From a bacterium (GTDB taxonomy: Bacteria; Actinomycetota; Coriobacteriia; Coriobacteriales; CADBOM01), in NCBI GenBank assembly GCA_024698685.1, contig JAILQZ010000087.1:1-48888 (forward strand): a stretch of DNA of 48,888 bases, given 5' to 3'. A program made the position numbers and the translations under genes. The notes under the pieces were generated by a model. It was given only the letters and a program-made list of their open reading frames with translations, searched no databases and was not told the origin of the DNA. Position 1 is the stretch's first letter. Each line of letters opens with the position of its first letter. Positions 1-10,033 of the stretch are shown here, in pieces.

Positions 1-405
1 CTCATGGGCTACCTCGGCACGATCGATATGGTCGAAATCGAGCAGCGCATCCTCGATGGCGATGAATACGCTTCTCAGGTCATCGACGCAATGTGCTACC
101 AGATCGCCAAAGACACGGGCGGATTCGCAACCACGATGTGCGGAGACGTTGACGCGATCATCCTCACCGGAGGCATCGCGAACTGCAAGTTCGTCACCGA
201 CCGCGTTGCCAAGCGCGTATCGTTCATCGCCCCGGTCATCCTCAGACCTGGCGAACTCGAGCTGGAAGCGCTTGTCGAAAACGCCTATGAAGCCGTTGTG
301 GGCAAGATACCCATCCAAGAATTCGTCAGGGCGTCCTCCCCTCGCGAGGCGATGGACCGAATCGACGAGCTCTGGGATGCCCAGGACTGGACCTTCGAGC
401 GTTAG
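1..405 (+). CDS. buk: butyrate kinase family protein, C-terminal part (truncated by window start)
   Basis: Translation (..MGYLGTIDMVEIEQRILDGDEYASQVIDAMCYQIAKD..AIILTGGIANCKFV..) parallels the C-terminus of the next gene (GTVDTSEVQQMAMDGDEKAQLILSAWAYQIAKE..AIALTGGVAKSNYI). Confidence 0.85.
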   Translation, partial: LMGYLGTIDMVEIEQRILDGDEYASQVIDAMCYQIAKDTGGFATTMCGDVDAIILTGGIANCKFVTDRVAKRVSFIAPVILRPGELELEALVENAYEAVVGKIPIQEFVRASSPREAMDRIDELWDAQDWTFER

Positions 406-454
406 ATCAACCGAAACCCATGCGACACACCGCATTGAGATGGCAGGAACCGAG

Positions 455-1546
455 ATGGACAACAGCAAGAAATACCGCATCCTCGTAATCAACCCGGGCT
501 CGAATTCGACCAAGCTCGCCGTATTCGAGAACACGGAAATGATCGAGCAATACGATATCCCGCATACGGCCGAGACGATCGCCTCATTCTCGTCTGCAGT
601 CTACGACCAGTACGAGTATCGCCTCGAATGCGTACGCAAGAGCATCGCAGACAACGGCATCGACCTCTCGACTTTCGACGCGATCGCCGGACGCGGAGGT
701 TTCGCTCGCATCAAGGACTCTGGCACCTACCGCGTCAACGATCAGATGGTCGAGGACCTTGCCAATCCTACGGCCGAACATGTCGCGAACCTCGGCGGAA
801 TCCTCGCCAAGGAGCTCGGAGACCCCTTCGGCCTGCCTGCCTACATCACTGATCCAACCTGCATCGACGAGATGGATGACATCGCTCGCGTGACTGGCTA
901 CGAGGGAATGGAGCGCAAGCTCAAATGGCAGCCGCTCTCGCACAAGGCAACAGGAAAGCGCCTTGCGCGTGACCTCGGCGTAGCATATGAGGAGTCGAAC
1001 TTCATCATCGGACACCTCGGCGGCGGCATCACGATCGGAGCTCATTGCCATGGCCGCGTCATCGATGTCAACAACGGACTCGATGGCGATGGCCCGTTCT
1101 CCGTCGACCGTCCGGGCACGATGCCGATCGAGGACATAATCGCCCACTGCTTCGAAGGCGGACGCACCAAGGAGGATGTTGTCAAGGAGTTCATCAGCCG
1201 CGGCGGCATCTACAGCTACTTCGGCACGGTCGATACGAGCGAAGTCCAGCAGATGGCGATGGATGGCGACGAGAAAGCACAGCTCATCCTATCCGCTTGG
1301 GCCTACCAGATCGCCAAGGAGATCGGTGCGCTGGCCACGGTACTGAAGGGCAACGTCGACGCAATCGCGCTGACAGGCGGCGTTGCGAAGTCGAACTACA
1401 TCATCGACATGATTCGCGAGCGTGTGAGCTGGATCGCACCCTTCTACGTCTATCACGGCAGTCTCGAAATGGAGGCACTGGCCGCTGGCGCTCTGGGAGA
1501 CCTCGACGGATCCTCACCCGCCAAGGAATACGTCCGCGCCTGGTAG
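455..1546 (+). CDS. buk: butyrate kinase
   Basis: ASKHA acetate/butyrate kinase motifs: ILVINPGSNSTKLAVFE, GHLGGGITIGAH, VDVNNGLDGDGPFS-like, ALTGGVA. ORF track start at 56 is too far upstream; ATG at 440 or 455 is likely. Confidence 0.9.
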   Translation: MDNSKKYRILVINPGSNSTKLAVFENTEMIEQYDIPHTAETIASFSSAVYDQYEYRLECVRKSIADNGIDLSTFDAIAGRGGFARIKDSGTYRVNDQMVEDLANPTAEHVANLGGILAKELGDPFGLPAYITDPTCIDEMDDIARVTGYEGMERKLKWQPLSHKATGKRLARDLGVAYEESNFIIGHLGGGITIGAHCHGRVIDVNNGLDGDGPFSVDRPGTMPIEDIIAHCFEGGRTKEDVVKEFISRGGIYSYFGTVDTSEVQQMAMDGDEKAQLILSAWAYQIAKEIGALATVLKGNVDAIALTGGVAKSNYIIDMIRERVSWIAPFYVYHGSLEMEALAAGALGDLDGSSPAKEYVRAW

Positions 1547-1561
1547 GATGGCTAACTCCGA

Positions 1562-2203
1562 TTAGCTATTGGATGCAAGCCACGCCTCGAGCTCACGCAG
1601 CTCGGGCATGGTGTTGACGTTGACAAATGGGTTGACACGACTGCCTTCCGCATCCAACTCGCTAACATCCACATCGATCCTATTGACGTTCTCGGTCCAG
1701 CGCACGGCACGCATGTCGCCGGCTTCCAACGCCTTTTCAACTGCGTCCAGGCAAGTTTCCCTGCGAAATACGGCGTGGAATGGCTCGATGCCCTTCGATC
1801 CGATCGGCATGGCCACATCCGCCCCAGTGCTCACCAGCACTTCGAGCAAACGCGCGATCAATTCAGGAGATGGAAAGACCATATCGCAGGCAACCATGGA
1901 CATGAATGGCTTCGTGACGGCCTGTAGCGCCGTATGAACCCCGATTAGGGCTCCGCGATTATCGGTATTGTCGGAAATCAGCCTGAGCTTTCCTGAGGCG
2001 ATATACGGCTCCAAGAATCCCATCTTCTCCGGCTCGTTGGTGGTGATGACCATTTCGGAGCAGATCGGGTAGAGCCTTTCGAAGGCCTGCATGATCAGCG
2101 GTTTCCCGAGGAACTGAACGAGCGCTTTGGATGTGCCCATGCGCTTTGATTCGCCGCCTGCCTGAATGGCTACGGCGAGATCGTCTATGACCTGCATATC
2201 CAC
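1562..2203 (-). CDS. mobA: MobA-like molybdenum cofactor guanylyltransferase
   Basis: N-terminal AIQAGGESKRMGTSKALVQFLGKPL nucleotidyltransferase signature, VACDMVFP metal-binding segment. Confidence 0.8.
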   Translation of the reverse strand: MDMQVIDDLAVAIQAGGESKRMGTSKALVQFLGKPLIMQAFERLYPICSEMVITTNEPEKMGFLEPYIASGKLRLISDNTDNRGALIGVHTALQAVTKPFMSMVACDMVFPSPELIARLLEVLVSTGADVAMPIGSKGIEPFHAVFRRETCLDAVEKALEAGDMRAVRWTENVNRIDVDVSELDAEGSRVNPFVNVNTMPELRELEAWLASNS

Positions 2204-2258
2204 TTGCCTGGGCTACCTTCCTTGAACTGATGCTGCCAGTAGAGTATATCCCAGGAGC

Positions 2259-2762
2259 TCACATGCCCGGCATATCCACCGCGCTGCCCGCTGCAAGCGA
2301 TGCAGGGACATCGATTACGCGCTGATTGCTGGAGCCGCGCCATTTTGCGGAGAAGGTCTTGAGATCCTGCATGAACGGGCCGTCGACGAGCACGTCGCAA
2401 AGCTTGAGGAGCTCTATAGCGAGCGGACCCGCTTTGCCCTCGACCAGCTCGTCGAAGAGATAGCCGCTATATGCCCATACATCGAGGCCGCGCGCCTTGA
2501 CGGCCTTGACGATCTCGATCAGAGGGGCGGCCTGCTCGAACGGTTCGCCGCCGGAAAGCGTGATGCCCTTGAGCAGCGGATTGCCGTCTATCTTGGCGAG
2601 TATCGCCTCGGTGGTGGTCAGTTCGCCTCCGTTGAAATCATGGGTCTGAGGGTTCTGGCATCCAGGGCACTTATGGCTGCATCCTTGGGTGAAGATCGTC
2701 AGGCGGATTCCAGGTCCGTCCACTATCGAGTCGTTGACGATTCCTGCGATTCTTATGTCCAT
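2259..2762 (-). CDS. nrdG: anaerobic ribonucleoside-triphosphate reductase activating protein (radical SAM)
   Basis: MDIRIAGIVNDSIVDGPGIRLTIFTQGCSHKCPGCQNPQTHDF with CxxxCxxC; adjacent to nrdD. Start moved inside the 2810 ORF. Confidence 0.9.
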   Translation of the reverse strand: MDIRIAGIVNDSIVDGPGIRLTIFTQGCSHKCPGCQNPQTHDFNGGELTTTEAILAKIDGNPLLKGITLSGGEPFEQAAPLIEIVKAVKARGLDVWAYSGYLFDELVEGKAGPLAIELLKLCDVLVDGPFMQDLKTFSAKWRGSSNQRVIDVPASLAAGSAVDMPGM

Positions 2763-2854
2763 TGCAGCGCTCCCCTCTTCCTCGAAAGCGAGATCCGCAC
2801 GACGGGTCATCGCGCGGATCTCGTGTTGCCTTCTTCGCTAGCTCGTTACCGACC

Positions 2855-5197
2855 TTAGATGCCGTGCTTGACGCGATCCGCTTCCTCTGCACGCTTGCCG
2901 TCGTTGAACCTGTCAAGCGTTCCCACGAGGTAGCCGGTGATGCGGCGGATGCGCTCGAAGCCCGGTCCGTTCTCGAACTCCTTGCGTCCGCACTGCGGGC
3001 AGGTGTCGCCAATGATGCCGTTGAAGCCGCAAACCGGGTCGCGATCGACGGGGTGGTTGATCGAGCCGTAGCCGATGCCGCAGTCATGCATGTGCCTGAT
3101 TACGGCCTCGAAGGCATCGAGGTTCTGCATCGGGTCGCCATCGAGCTCGATGTAGCTGATATGGCCTCCGTTGGTCAGGTTGTGGTACGGAGCCTCGATG
3201 TTGATCTTCTCGAACGCGGAGATGTCGTAGTAGACCGGAACATGGAAGCTGTTCGTGTAGTAGTCGCGGTCGGTGACGCCCTCGATCTTGCCATAGCGCT
3301 CGCGGTCCATCTTGACGAAGCGGCCGGACAGTCCCTCTGCCGGGGTGGCGATCAGCGAGAAGTTGAGGCCGGTCTCCTGCGCCTTGCGATCGACGTAGTC
3401 GCGCATGTAGCTGATGATCTCGATGCCGAGGTTGCGGGCGCGCTCGCTCTCGCCGTGATGCTCGCCAATGAGCGCCTTCAGCGTCTCAGCCAGTCCGATG
3501 AAGCCGACGGTCAGCGTTCCGTGCTTGAGAACCTGGCGCTGCTCCTCATCCCACTCCAGCTTGTCGGAGTCGATCCAAACGCCTTGACCCATGAGGAACG
3601 GAGCGTTGTAGACCCTCTTGCTGGCCTGGATCTCGAAGCGCGCGAGCAGCTGATCGCACACCAGAGCCAGCTTGCTGTCGAGCAGCTCGAAGAAGAGCTC
3701 GATGTCGCCCTTGCTCCTGATGCCGAGACGCGGCAGGTTGATCGAGGTGAAGGAGAGGTTTCCGCGGCCCGGGGTGATCTGGCGATCGGGGTCGTGAACG
3801 TTTCCGATGACGCGCGTGCGGCAACCCATGTAGGCGACCTCGGTCTCCATGGTGCCCTTGTAGAACGCCAGGTTGAACGGAGCATCGAGGAACGAGAAGT
3901 TCGGGAAGAGCCTCTTGGCGGAGCACTCGCACGCGAGCTTGAAGAGGTCGTAGCTCGGGTCGTCCTCGAAGTAGTTGATTCCCTCCTTGACCTTGAAGAT
4001 CTGGATCGGGAAGATCGGGGTCTCGCCGTGACCGAGTCCGTCCTCGGTTGCGAGCAGGACGTTGCGGATGACCATGCGACCCTCGGGCGAGACATCGGTG
4101 CCGTAGTTGATCGAGGAGAACGGGGTCTGGGCGCCAGCGCGGGAGTGCATCGTGTTCAGGTTGTGGATGAACGCCTCCATGGCCTGGAAGGTGGCCCTGT
4201 CGGTGTCCTCGTAGGCGGTCTTTGCCGCGTAGGCTTGGGCCTTCTTCACCAGCTCGCTGTCATAGCCTGCGGCCATGAGGGCGCGGGCCTCTGCGGAGAC
4301 GTACTCGGAATCCATCTCGAGCATGGGCTCCTTGCCGCTGCGGTCGGTGGCCTCGGCGATGGCATCCTCGGCCAGCTTCTTGGGATCCTCGGCCTCGAAG
4401 AGCAGCTCGATGGCCGCGGTCAGGGCCTTCCTGTAGCGCTTCTTATAGGTCTTGCGGACGCCGAGGGCCATGCCGTAGTCGAAGTTGTAGATCGACTGGC
4501 CGCCGTGCTGGTCGTTCTGGTTCGACTGGATGGCGATGCACGCGAGCGCGGAGTAGCTCGCGATGTCGTTCGGCTCGCGAAGGACGCCATGGCCGGTGGA
4601 GAAGCCGCCCTCGAAGAGCTTGATGATGTCGATCTGCGTGCAGGTGGTGGTCAGCGTGTAGAAGTCGAGGTCGTGGATGTGGATGTCGCCGTCGAGGTGA
4701 GCGCGCGAATGAATCGGGTCGAGGACGCGCATGTTGTAGTACTGCTTCGCAGCCTCAGAGCCATACTTGAGCATCGTGCCCATGGCTGTGTCGGCATCGA
4801 TGTTGGCGTTCTCGCGCTTGATGTTGGACTCGGCAGCCTGAGTCTGCGTGATCTCCTCCATCGTCTTCATGAGCTTGGTGTTGCCCTCGCGGATGCGGTT
4901 GCGCTCGTCGCGATAGCGGATATAGCGCTTGGCAGTCTGAACGAAGCCGTTCTCGATGAGCACGACCTCGACGAAGTCCTGAATGCCCTCGACGGTCGGG
5001 ATGCCCTTGAACGCATCGTGCTCGAGCTTCTCGACAACCTGGTCGGCGAGCTGGTCGGCGGTGTTGCGTCCGTTGAGGTTTCCAGATGCGATGAATGCCT
5101 TGTTGATGGCATCCGTGATCTTGTCCTTGTCGAATGGAACGGTGCGTCCGTCCCTCTTCTGAATGCGGTCGATCACCTTTACGTTCGTGTCAGCCAT
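2855..5197 (-). CDS. nrdD: anaerobic (class III) ribonucleoside-triphosphate reductase
   Basis: 780 aa; N-terminal ATP-cone-like (VIDRIQKRDGRTVPFDKDKI), C-terminal zinc-site CGF..GDTCPQCGR and glycyl-radical RRITGYLVGT. Confidence 0.95.
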   Translation of the reverse strand: MADTNVKVIDRIQKRDGRTVPFDKDKITDAINKAFIASGNLNGRNTADQLADQVVEKLEHDAFKGIPTVEGIQDFVEVVLIENGFVQTAKRYIRYRDERNRIREGNTKLMKTMEEITQTQAAESNIKRENANIDADTAMGTMLKYGSEAAKQYYNMRVLDPIHSRAHLDGDIHIHDLDFYTLTTTCTQIDIIKLFEGGFSTGHGVLREPNDIASYSALACIAIQSNQNDQHGGQSIYNFDYGMALGVRKTYKKRYRKALTAAIELLFEAEDPKKLAEDAIAEATDRSGKEPMLEMDSEYVSAEARALMAAGYDSELVKKAQAYAAKTAYEDTDRATFQAMEAFIHNLNTMHSRAGAQTPFSSINYGTDVSPEGRMVIRNVLLATEDGLGHGETPIFPIQIFKVKEGINYFEDDPSYDLFKLACECSAKRLFPNFSFLDAPFNLAFYKGTMETEVAYMGCRTRVIGNVHDPDRQITPGRGNLSFTSINLPRLGIRSKGDIELFFELLDSKLALVCDQLLARFEIQASKRVYNAPFLMGQGVWIDSDKLEWDEEQRQVLKHGTLTVGFIGLAETLKALIGEHHGESERARNLGIEIISYMRDYVDRKAQETGLNFSLIATPAEGLSGRFVKMDRERYGKIEGVTDRDYYTNSFHVPVYYDISAFEKINIEAPYHNLTNGGHISYIELDGDPMQNLDAFEAVIRHMHDCGIGYGSINHPVDRDPVCGFNGIIGDTCPQCGRKEFENGPGFERIRRITGYLVGTLDRFNDGKRAEEADRVKHGI

Positions 5198-5279
5198 GTT
5201 CGTCCTCTCCTATCGCGCAGTAACCAAAGGCACATTATGTGCGAATGCTTTATCATCCTTTAGGCGAATTAGTTTAAAA

Positions 5280-5295
5280 ACACTATATATTGTGG
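5280..5295. promoter_or_regulatory. NrdR-box-like sequence 1
   Basis: acactatatattgtgg, 15/16 match by eye to remembered consensus acaCwAtATaTwGtgt; upstream of nrdD. Confidence 0.75.
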
Positions 5296-5311
5296 TTAAT
5301 CTGCATTTACC

Positions 5312-5327
5312 CGTATAGATATAGTAC
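5312..5327. promoter_or_regulatory. NrdR-box-like sequence 2 (weaker)
   Basis: cgtatagatatagtac, 9/16 match; centre is 32 bp from box 1 (16-bp gap), the usual tandem NrdR geometry. Confidence 0.55.
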
Positions 5328-5968
5328 TTTAGCCTTCCGGCAAATTCAAGTGAAAAATGCCGATTTACCTCGAATTTTCTTAGAATCTGCATGTTGGCAG
5401 CAACCGACAAGGCCCCAAGATAATCAGATTTCCAATGTCAAAAACGGCCTTTTAACACCCCCGCCACCAGATATTGTGGCGCTGTGAAAACCGAAAAAAT
5501 ATTTTGTTGGGAATCGTCGGCAGCGGCGGCAAGCGGCAAGCGGCTCGAAACCCGCTTTTTGCGGCGACAATCCATTTGCACAAATCTTGCGTGCACCGCC
5601 ACAGTACTTATGTATAATGTGGCACAAGCAATCCGAGGGTAAGGAAGACCTGTGGTGCAGTTCTCCTACATAAGCGAAGTCGAAGTCACCGGTGGCTCGG
5701 CTGTCTACGCCCTCAAGCCCGCCCACTACGGGGGCTATTGCTATTGCTATCGATATCTCTAGCACACGGTTGCAGCTGGCCGCTCGTTTGCTTGGATATC
5801 CAATTCCACCCCTATGCCGCTGAAGCCGTGTGCACCCCTGTGCTGGATGCCGTGCGCATTGACGCTCGCAGCCAACCCGCTCCACGCTCTGAAAGCAAGC
5901 TGCAAACGCAGCAACCTGATTGGAAAAGCAAACTGCTGCCAACGCAGCTCGAATAGATTGGTTGAAAG

Positions 5969-7588
5969 ATGTTTCTGAGAATACTGCTGATCGTAATCTT
6001 CATCGCCATCGCGGTTGCGGTGGGTGTCTTCACGCGACGCGCCGCAACCAACGTCGACGGATTCATCCTCGGCGGACGCAACGTCGGACCCTGGCTCTCG
6101 GCATTCGCCTACGGCACGGCGTACTTCAGCGCCGTCGTCTTCATCGGATACGCTGGCCAGTTCGGATGGAAGTACGGCATGGCGGCCACGTGGATCGGCC
6201 TCGGCAACGCGCTCATCGGCTCGCTGCTGGCGTGGTGGGTGCTCGGCCCGCGCACGCGCGAGGTAACTCAGCGCCTCAAGGCCTCCACAATGCCCGAGTT
6301 CTTTGGCAAGCGCTACAAGAGCAAGGGCCTGCGCGTCTCCTCCGCGGCCATCATCTTCGTCTTCCTCATCCCCTACACCGCTTCGGTCTACAACGGACTC
6401 TCCCGCCTCTTCAACATGGCCTTCGGCATCCCATACGAATACTGCGTCATAGGCATGGCGGTGGTCACCTGCATATACGTCGTTCTCGGCGGCTACATGG
6501 CAACGGTCGTCAACGACTTCCTCCAAGGCATCGTCATGCTCTTCGGCATCATCGCGGTCATATGCGCGGTGATCCTGAACCAGGGCGGCCTCACCGAGGC
6601 GGTAGTCTCGCTCTCCCAGATTCCCGGCGAGGGCACGGCGCAGCTAGGAGTGTTCACAAGCTTCCTTGGGCCCGACTTCTTCAACTTGATGGGGGTCGTC
6701 GTGCTCACATCGCTCGGCGCGTGGGGACTGCCGCAGATGGTCCAGAAGTTCTACGCGATCAAGTCCGGCCCGGCCATCAAGCAGGGCGCGATCATCTCCA
6801 CCTTCTTCGCGCTCGTCATCGCAGGCGGCTCGTACTTCCTCGGCGGCTTCGGACGCCTCTTCACGGGGTCGGTCGAGCTCACCGCCAACGGCACGCCGGT
6901 CTTCGACTCGATCATCCCGACGATGCTCGCCAACTCCAACCTGCCTGACATCCTGATCGGCCTGCTGGTAGTTCTCGTTCTCTCCGCTTCGATGTCCACG
7001 CTGAGCTCGCTCGTTCTCACGTCGAGCTCCGTCCTCACCCTCGACCTCGTCAAGGGCAACATCGTCAAGGACATGAGCGAGCGCAAGCAGATCGTCTGGA
7101 TGCGCTCCCTGATCGTCGTCTTCGTCGTCATCTCGGCCGCCATCGCGCTGTTCCAATATCACAGCTCGGTCGCTTGGATCGCGCAGCTCATGGGCATCAG
7201 CTGGGGCGCGCTCGCCGGCTCGTTCCTCGGCCCGTTCCTCTGGGGCCTCTACAGCAAGCGCGTCAGCAAGGCCTCTGTCTGGGTCAGCTTCGTGCTCGGC
7301 GTCGGCATCACCGTGAGCAACCTCTTCATTGGCTTCACCAACGTCATCAACGCCGGCGCTCTCGCGATGATCGTCTCGATCATCATCGTGCCCATCGTCA
7401 ACATCTTCACCAAGGCGGTGCCTTTCGAGGTCAATCCGCCTAGGCCAGATTCCGCAATGGACCGCGAGATCATCGCCACGCTCCAGGCCGAGGGCATCAC
7501 CTCCGGCACTGCCGAGGAGGGCGTCAAGATCGCCGACGAGGCGAGCGTCGCGGACGCAATCGGCGGCGTGGATCGACCAAACGCATAG
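5969..7588 (+). CDS. sodium:solute symporter (SSS) family transporter
   Basis: 539 aa polytopic protein; DGFILGGRNVGPWLSAFAYGTAYFSAVVFIGYAGQFGWKYG is typical of the SSS N-terminus. Confidence 0.9.
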   Translation: MFLRILLIVIFIAIAVAVGVFTRRAATNVDGFILGGRNVGPWLSAFAYGTAYFSAVVFIGYAGQFGWKYGMAATWIGLGNALIGSLLAWWVLGPRTREVTQRLKASTMPEFFGKRYKSKGLRVSSAAIIFVFLIPYTASVYNGLSRLFNMAFGIPYEYCVIGMAVVTCIYVVLGGYMATVVNDFLQGIVMLFGIIAVICAVILNQGGLTEAVVSLSQIPGEGTAQLGVFTSFLGPDFFNLMGVVVLTSLGAWGLPQMVQKFYAIKSGPAIKQGAIISTFFALVIAGGSYFLGGFGRLFTGSVELTANGTPVFDSIIPTMLANSNLPDILIGLLVVLVLSASMSTLSSLVLTSSSVLTLDLVKGNIVKDMSERKQIVWMRSLIVVFVVISAAIALFQYHSSVAWIAQLMGISWGALAGSFLGPFLWGLYSKRVSKASVWVSFVLGVGITVSNLFIGFTNVINAGALAMIVSIIIVPIVNIFTKAVPFEVNPPRPDSAMDREIIATLQAEGITSGTAEEGVKIADEASVADAIGGVDRPNA

Positions 7589-7616
7589 CGCAAGGCGCTT
7601 AGGCGGCTGCAATATC

Positions 7617-7648
7617 AAAGGGACGAGCTTTCGGGCTCGTCCCTTTTC
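7617..7648 (+). terminator. rho-independent terminator after the SSS symporter
   Basis: aaagggacgagc-loop-gctcgtccctttt inverted repeat ending in a T-run. Confidence 0.85.
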
Positions 7649-7769
7649 GTTGCATACGCGCAGAGCCTTTGAGCAGCATGATTGAGTCCATTGTCAGCAA
7701 CAATCGGCACACCTTCGGCTATTCTTTAGCGAGGAAAGCAGAAAGAGACGAAGGGGGAAGAGGAACATC

Positions 7770-8897
7770 ATGGCAGATTTCGCCCGCAAGCCACAACTCG
7801 GATTCGGTTTGATGAGGCTTCCGCATGTCGGAGGCGACATGGAGGCGCCCATCGATATCGAGCTTATGAAGCAGATGGTCGACCTGTTCATGGACGCCGG
7901 CTACACCTACTACGATTCGGCCTATGTGTACATCGGCTCGGAGGAGGCGGCGCGCCAGGCGCTCGTGGAGCGCTATCCACGCGATTCGTTCGTGTTCGCC
8001 ACGAAGATGCCCGCGCACGCAGTAGGCGACTTCGAGCAGATGGAGAAGATCTTCGCCGAGCAGCTCGAGCGCACGGGCCTCGAATACTTCGACTACTACC
8101 TGTTCCATGGCATCGACCCTACGAATATCGAGCGTTTCGCCGACAAGGCCGTATGGGATTGGATGATCGCCAAGAAGGAGTCCGGGGCCTTCAAGCACTT
8201 CGGCATCAGCTTCCACGATCATGCCGCGGTGCTCCAGGGGATTCTCGACGCGCATCCAGAGATCGAGATGGTGCAGATCCAGTGCAACTACGCCGACTGG
8301 GACAACCCGGTCGTCGAGGCGCGCCGCTGCTACGAGATCTGCCGCGAACACGGCAAGCTCGTCGTGTTCATGGAGCCGTTGCGCGGCGGCAAGCTCACCA
8401 ATCTGCCTGAGAGCGTGGCGCAGATCCTTGCGGACTGTCGCCCCGACGCCCCGCAGGCCTCGTGGGGCATGCGCTTCCTCGGCGAGCTAGACGGCGTGCT
8501 CGCGATTCTCTCGGGCATGTCACTGCCCGAGCACGTGACCAGCAACGTCGAGATTCTCTCCGGCGCGTTCGGCGCAGAGCTCGACGACGCGGAGCGCTCG
8601 GCGCTCGCCAAGGCTGTCGACGCGATCAACGCGATCCCGCACGTGCGCTGCACCGACTGCCGCTACTGCGTGCCAGGCTGCCCGGTGGGTATCCGCATCC
8701 CCAAGATCTTCGACGCGATGAACGGGTACCTGGTCTACAACGACCTCGGCTCCGCCAAGTTCTCGTACGGCTTCGCCACGCGCGGCAGCGCCAAAGCCTC
8801 CGAGTGCGTCAAGTGCGGCCAGTGCAACGCCATCTGCACGCAGCATATCGATGTCATGGCCGAGCTCGAGCGAGTAGTGGAGGTTCTCGAGGATTAG
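7770..8897 (+). CDS. aldo/keto reductase with C-terminal 4Fe-4S ferredoxin-like domain
   Basis: LGFGLMRLP, YYDSAYVYIGSEEAARQAL; C-terminal CTDCRYCVPGCPVGI and CVKCGQCNAICTQ motifs. Confidence 0.9.
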   Translation: MADFARKPQLGFGLMRLPHVGGDMEAPIDIELMKQMVDLFMDAGYTYYDSAYVYIGSEEAARQALVERYPRDSFVFATKMPAHAVGDFEQMEKIFAEQLERTGLEYFDYYLFHGIDPTNIERFADKAVWDWMIAKKESGAFKHFGISFHDHAAVLQGILDAHPEIEMVQIQCNYADWDNPVVEARRCYEICREHGKLVVFMEPLRGGKLTNLPESVAQILADCRPDAPQASWGMRFLGELDGVLAILSGMSLPEHVTSNVEILSGAFGAELDDAERSALAKAVDAINAIPHVRCTDCRYCVPGCPVGIRIPKIFDAMNGYLVYNDLGSAKFSYGFATRGSAKASECVKCGQCNAICTQHIDVMAELERVVEVLED

Positions 8898-9019
8898 ACG
8901 CACTAGCTGGGCTGGACTCATTCCTTTTGTTGGCGCGTTGAATGCGGATTGTAAGTTGAGCGTGCTGTCAGCGGTTGGGTCTGCCGCAAGCCGTCAAAGC
9001 GGTACCCCACGAATTCCCA

Positions 9020-10030
9020 TCACCAGGGCGTGATGGGCTCGTTCACCTCGTCGCAGATGATGCGGTACGACTTGTAGCGCCTTGCGGGAATCTTGCCCGC
9101 TTCGAACGCGCGCCTCACCGCGCAACCGGGCTCGTCGTCGTGCTTGCAATCCCTGAACTTGCAATCCTGCGCAAGCTCGTAGATCTCGGGGAAAGACATG
9201 CTCAGGCCCTTACTGGCGCCCGCAAGCGAGAATGCGCGCAGCCCTGGCGAGTCGATCAGGATCCCGCCGCCGGGCAGCGCCAGCATCTTGCGCGCGATCG
9301 TGGTGTGCCTGCCCTTGCCATCGACCTCGCGAACCTCGCCCGTGCGTTGCACTTCCTCGCCGAGAAGCGCGTTGACGAGCGCGGACTTCCCCACACCCGA
9401 CTTCCCGAGCATAACCGCGGTACGCCCGATGCCCACGAACTCGCGGATCTCGTCGATCCCCTCCCCCGTCATCGCCGACTCGACGACGATCGGCGTGTCG
9501 TCGGCGACGGCGCGCACGCGCTCGATGTCGCGCTCCAGGTCGGCCGCGATGTCGCTCTTCGAGAGGACGATCACCGGTTCGGCATCGCTCTCGTACGCCA
9601 GCGTCAGCTCGCGCTCCAAGTGGAAGATGTTGACGCCATTGCGGCTCAACGGATGGACGACTATCACGACATCGACGTTGGACGCCAGCGTCTGCATGCC
9701 GCTGCGCTTGCTCGAATCGAGCCGCCTCAGCGCATTTCGCCGCGGAAGCACCGAGTAGATGACGGCGTTGTCGTGGTTGGGGGGAAAGCCCGCAACGACC
9801 CAGTCGCCCACGCAGGCGAGCTCGTCAGACTCCTTGACGATGGAAATCGCGTGCTCGGCGCGAACGTTGCCGCGCGAGGTGCAGATCAGCGGCAGCGATC
9901 TGTCCAGCTGGACCACGCGCGCAAGCTCGGGCTCGCAGGGCAGCTCGCCCAGCTCGGCCACGGCCTTGCGGTAGGCGCTCGCGGTGGCCTCATCTACAGG
10001 GAACATCTCGAGCTCGATGTTGCCCGCCAT
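9020..10030 (-). CDS. rsgA: ribosome small subunit-dependent GTPase A
   Basis: Circularly permuted GTPase: SKSD, GKSGVGKSALVNAL, DSPGLRAF, C-terminal zinc-binding CKFRDCKHDDEPGC. Confidence 0.93.
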   Translation of the reverse strand: MAGNIELEMFPVDEATASAYRKAVAELGELPCEPELARVVQLDRSLPLICTSRGNVRAEHAISIVKESDELACVGDWVVAGFPPNHDNAVIYSVLPRRNALRRLDSSKRSGMQTLASNVDVVIVVHPLSRNGVNIFHLERELTLAYESDAEPVIVLSKSDIAADLERDIERVRAVADDTPIVVESAMTGEGIDEIREFVGIGRTAVMLGKSGVGKSALVNALLGEEVQRTGEVREVDGKGRHTTIARKMLALPGGGILIDSPGLRAFSLAGASKGLSMSFPEIYELAQDCKFRDCKHDDEPGCAVRRAFEAGKIPARRYKSYRIICDEVNEPITPW

Positions 10031-10033
10031 CGG

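Noticed and set aside
2762-5263. 833-aa plus-strand ORF opposite nrdD
   Set aside because: Antisense to a clear nrdD; low-complexity Val/Leu/Asp/Glu composition typical of the reverse frame of GC-rich codon bias.
5424-5942. 172-aa minus-strand ORF in the symporter leader
   Set aside because: No domain, unusual Cys/His-rich composition, no convincing SD; region treated as non-coding or decayed.
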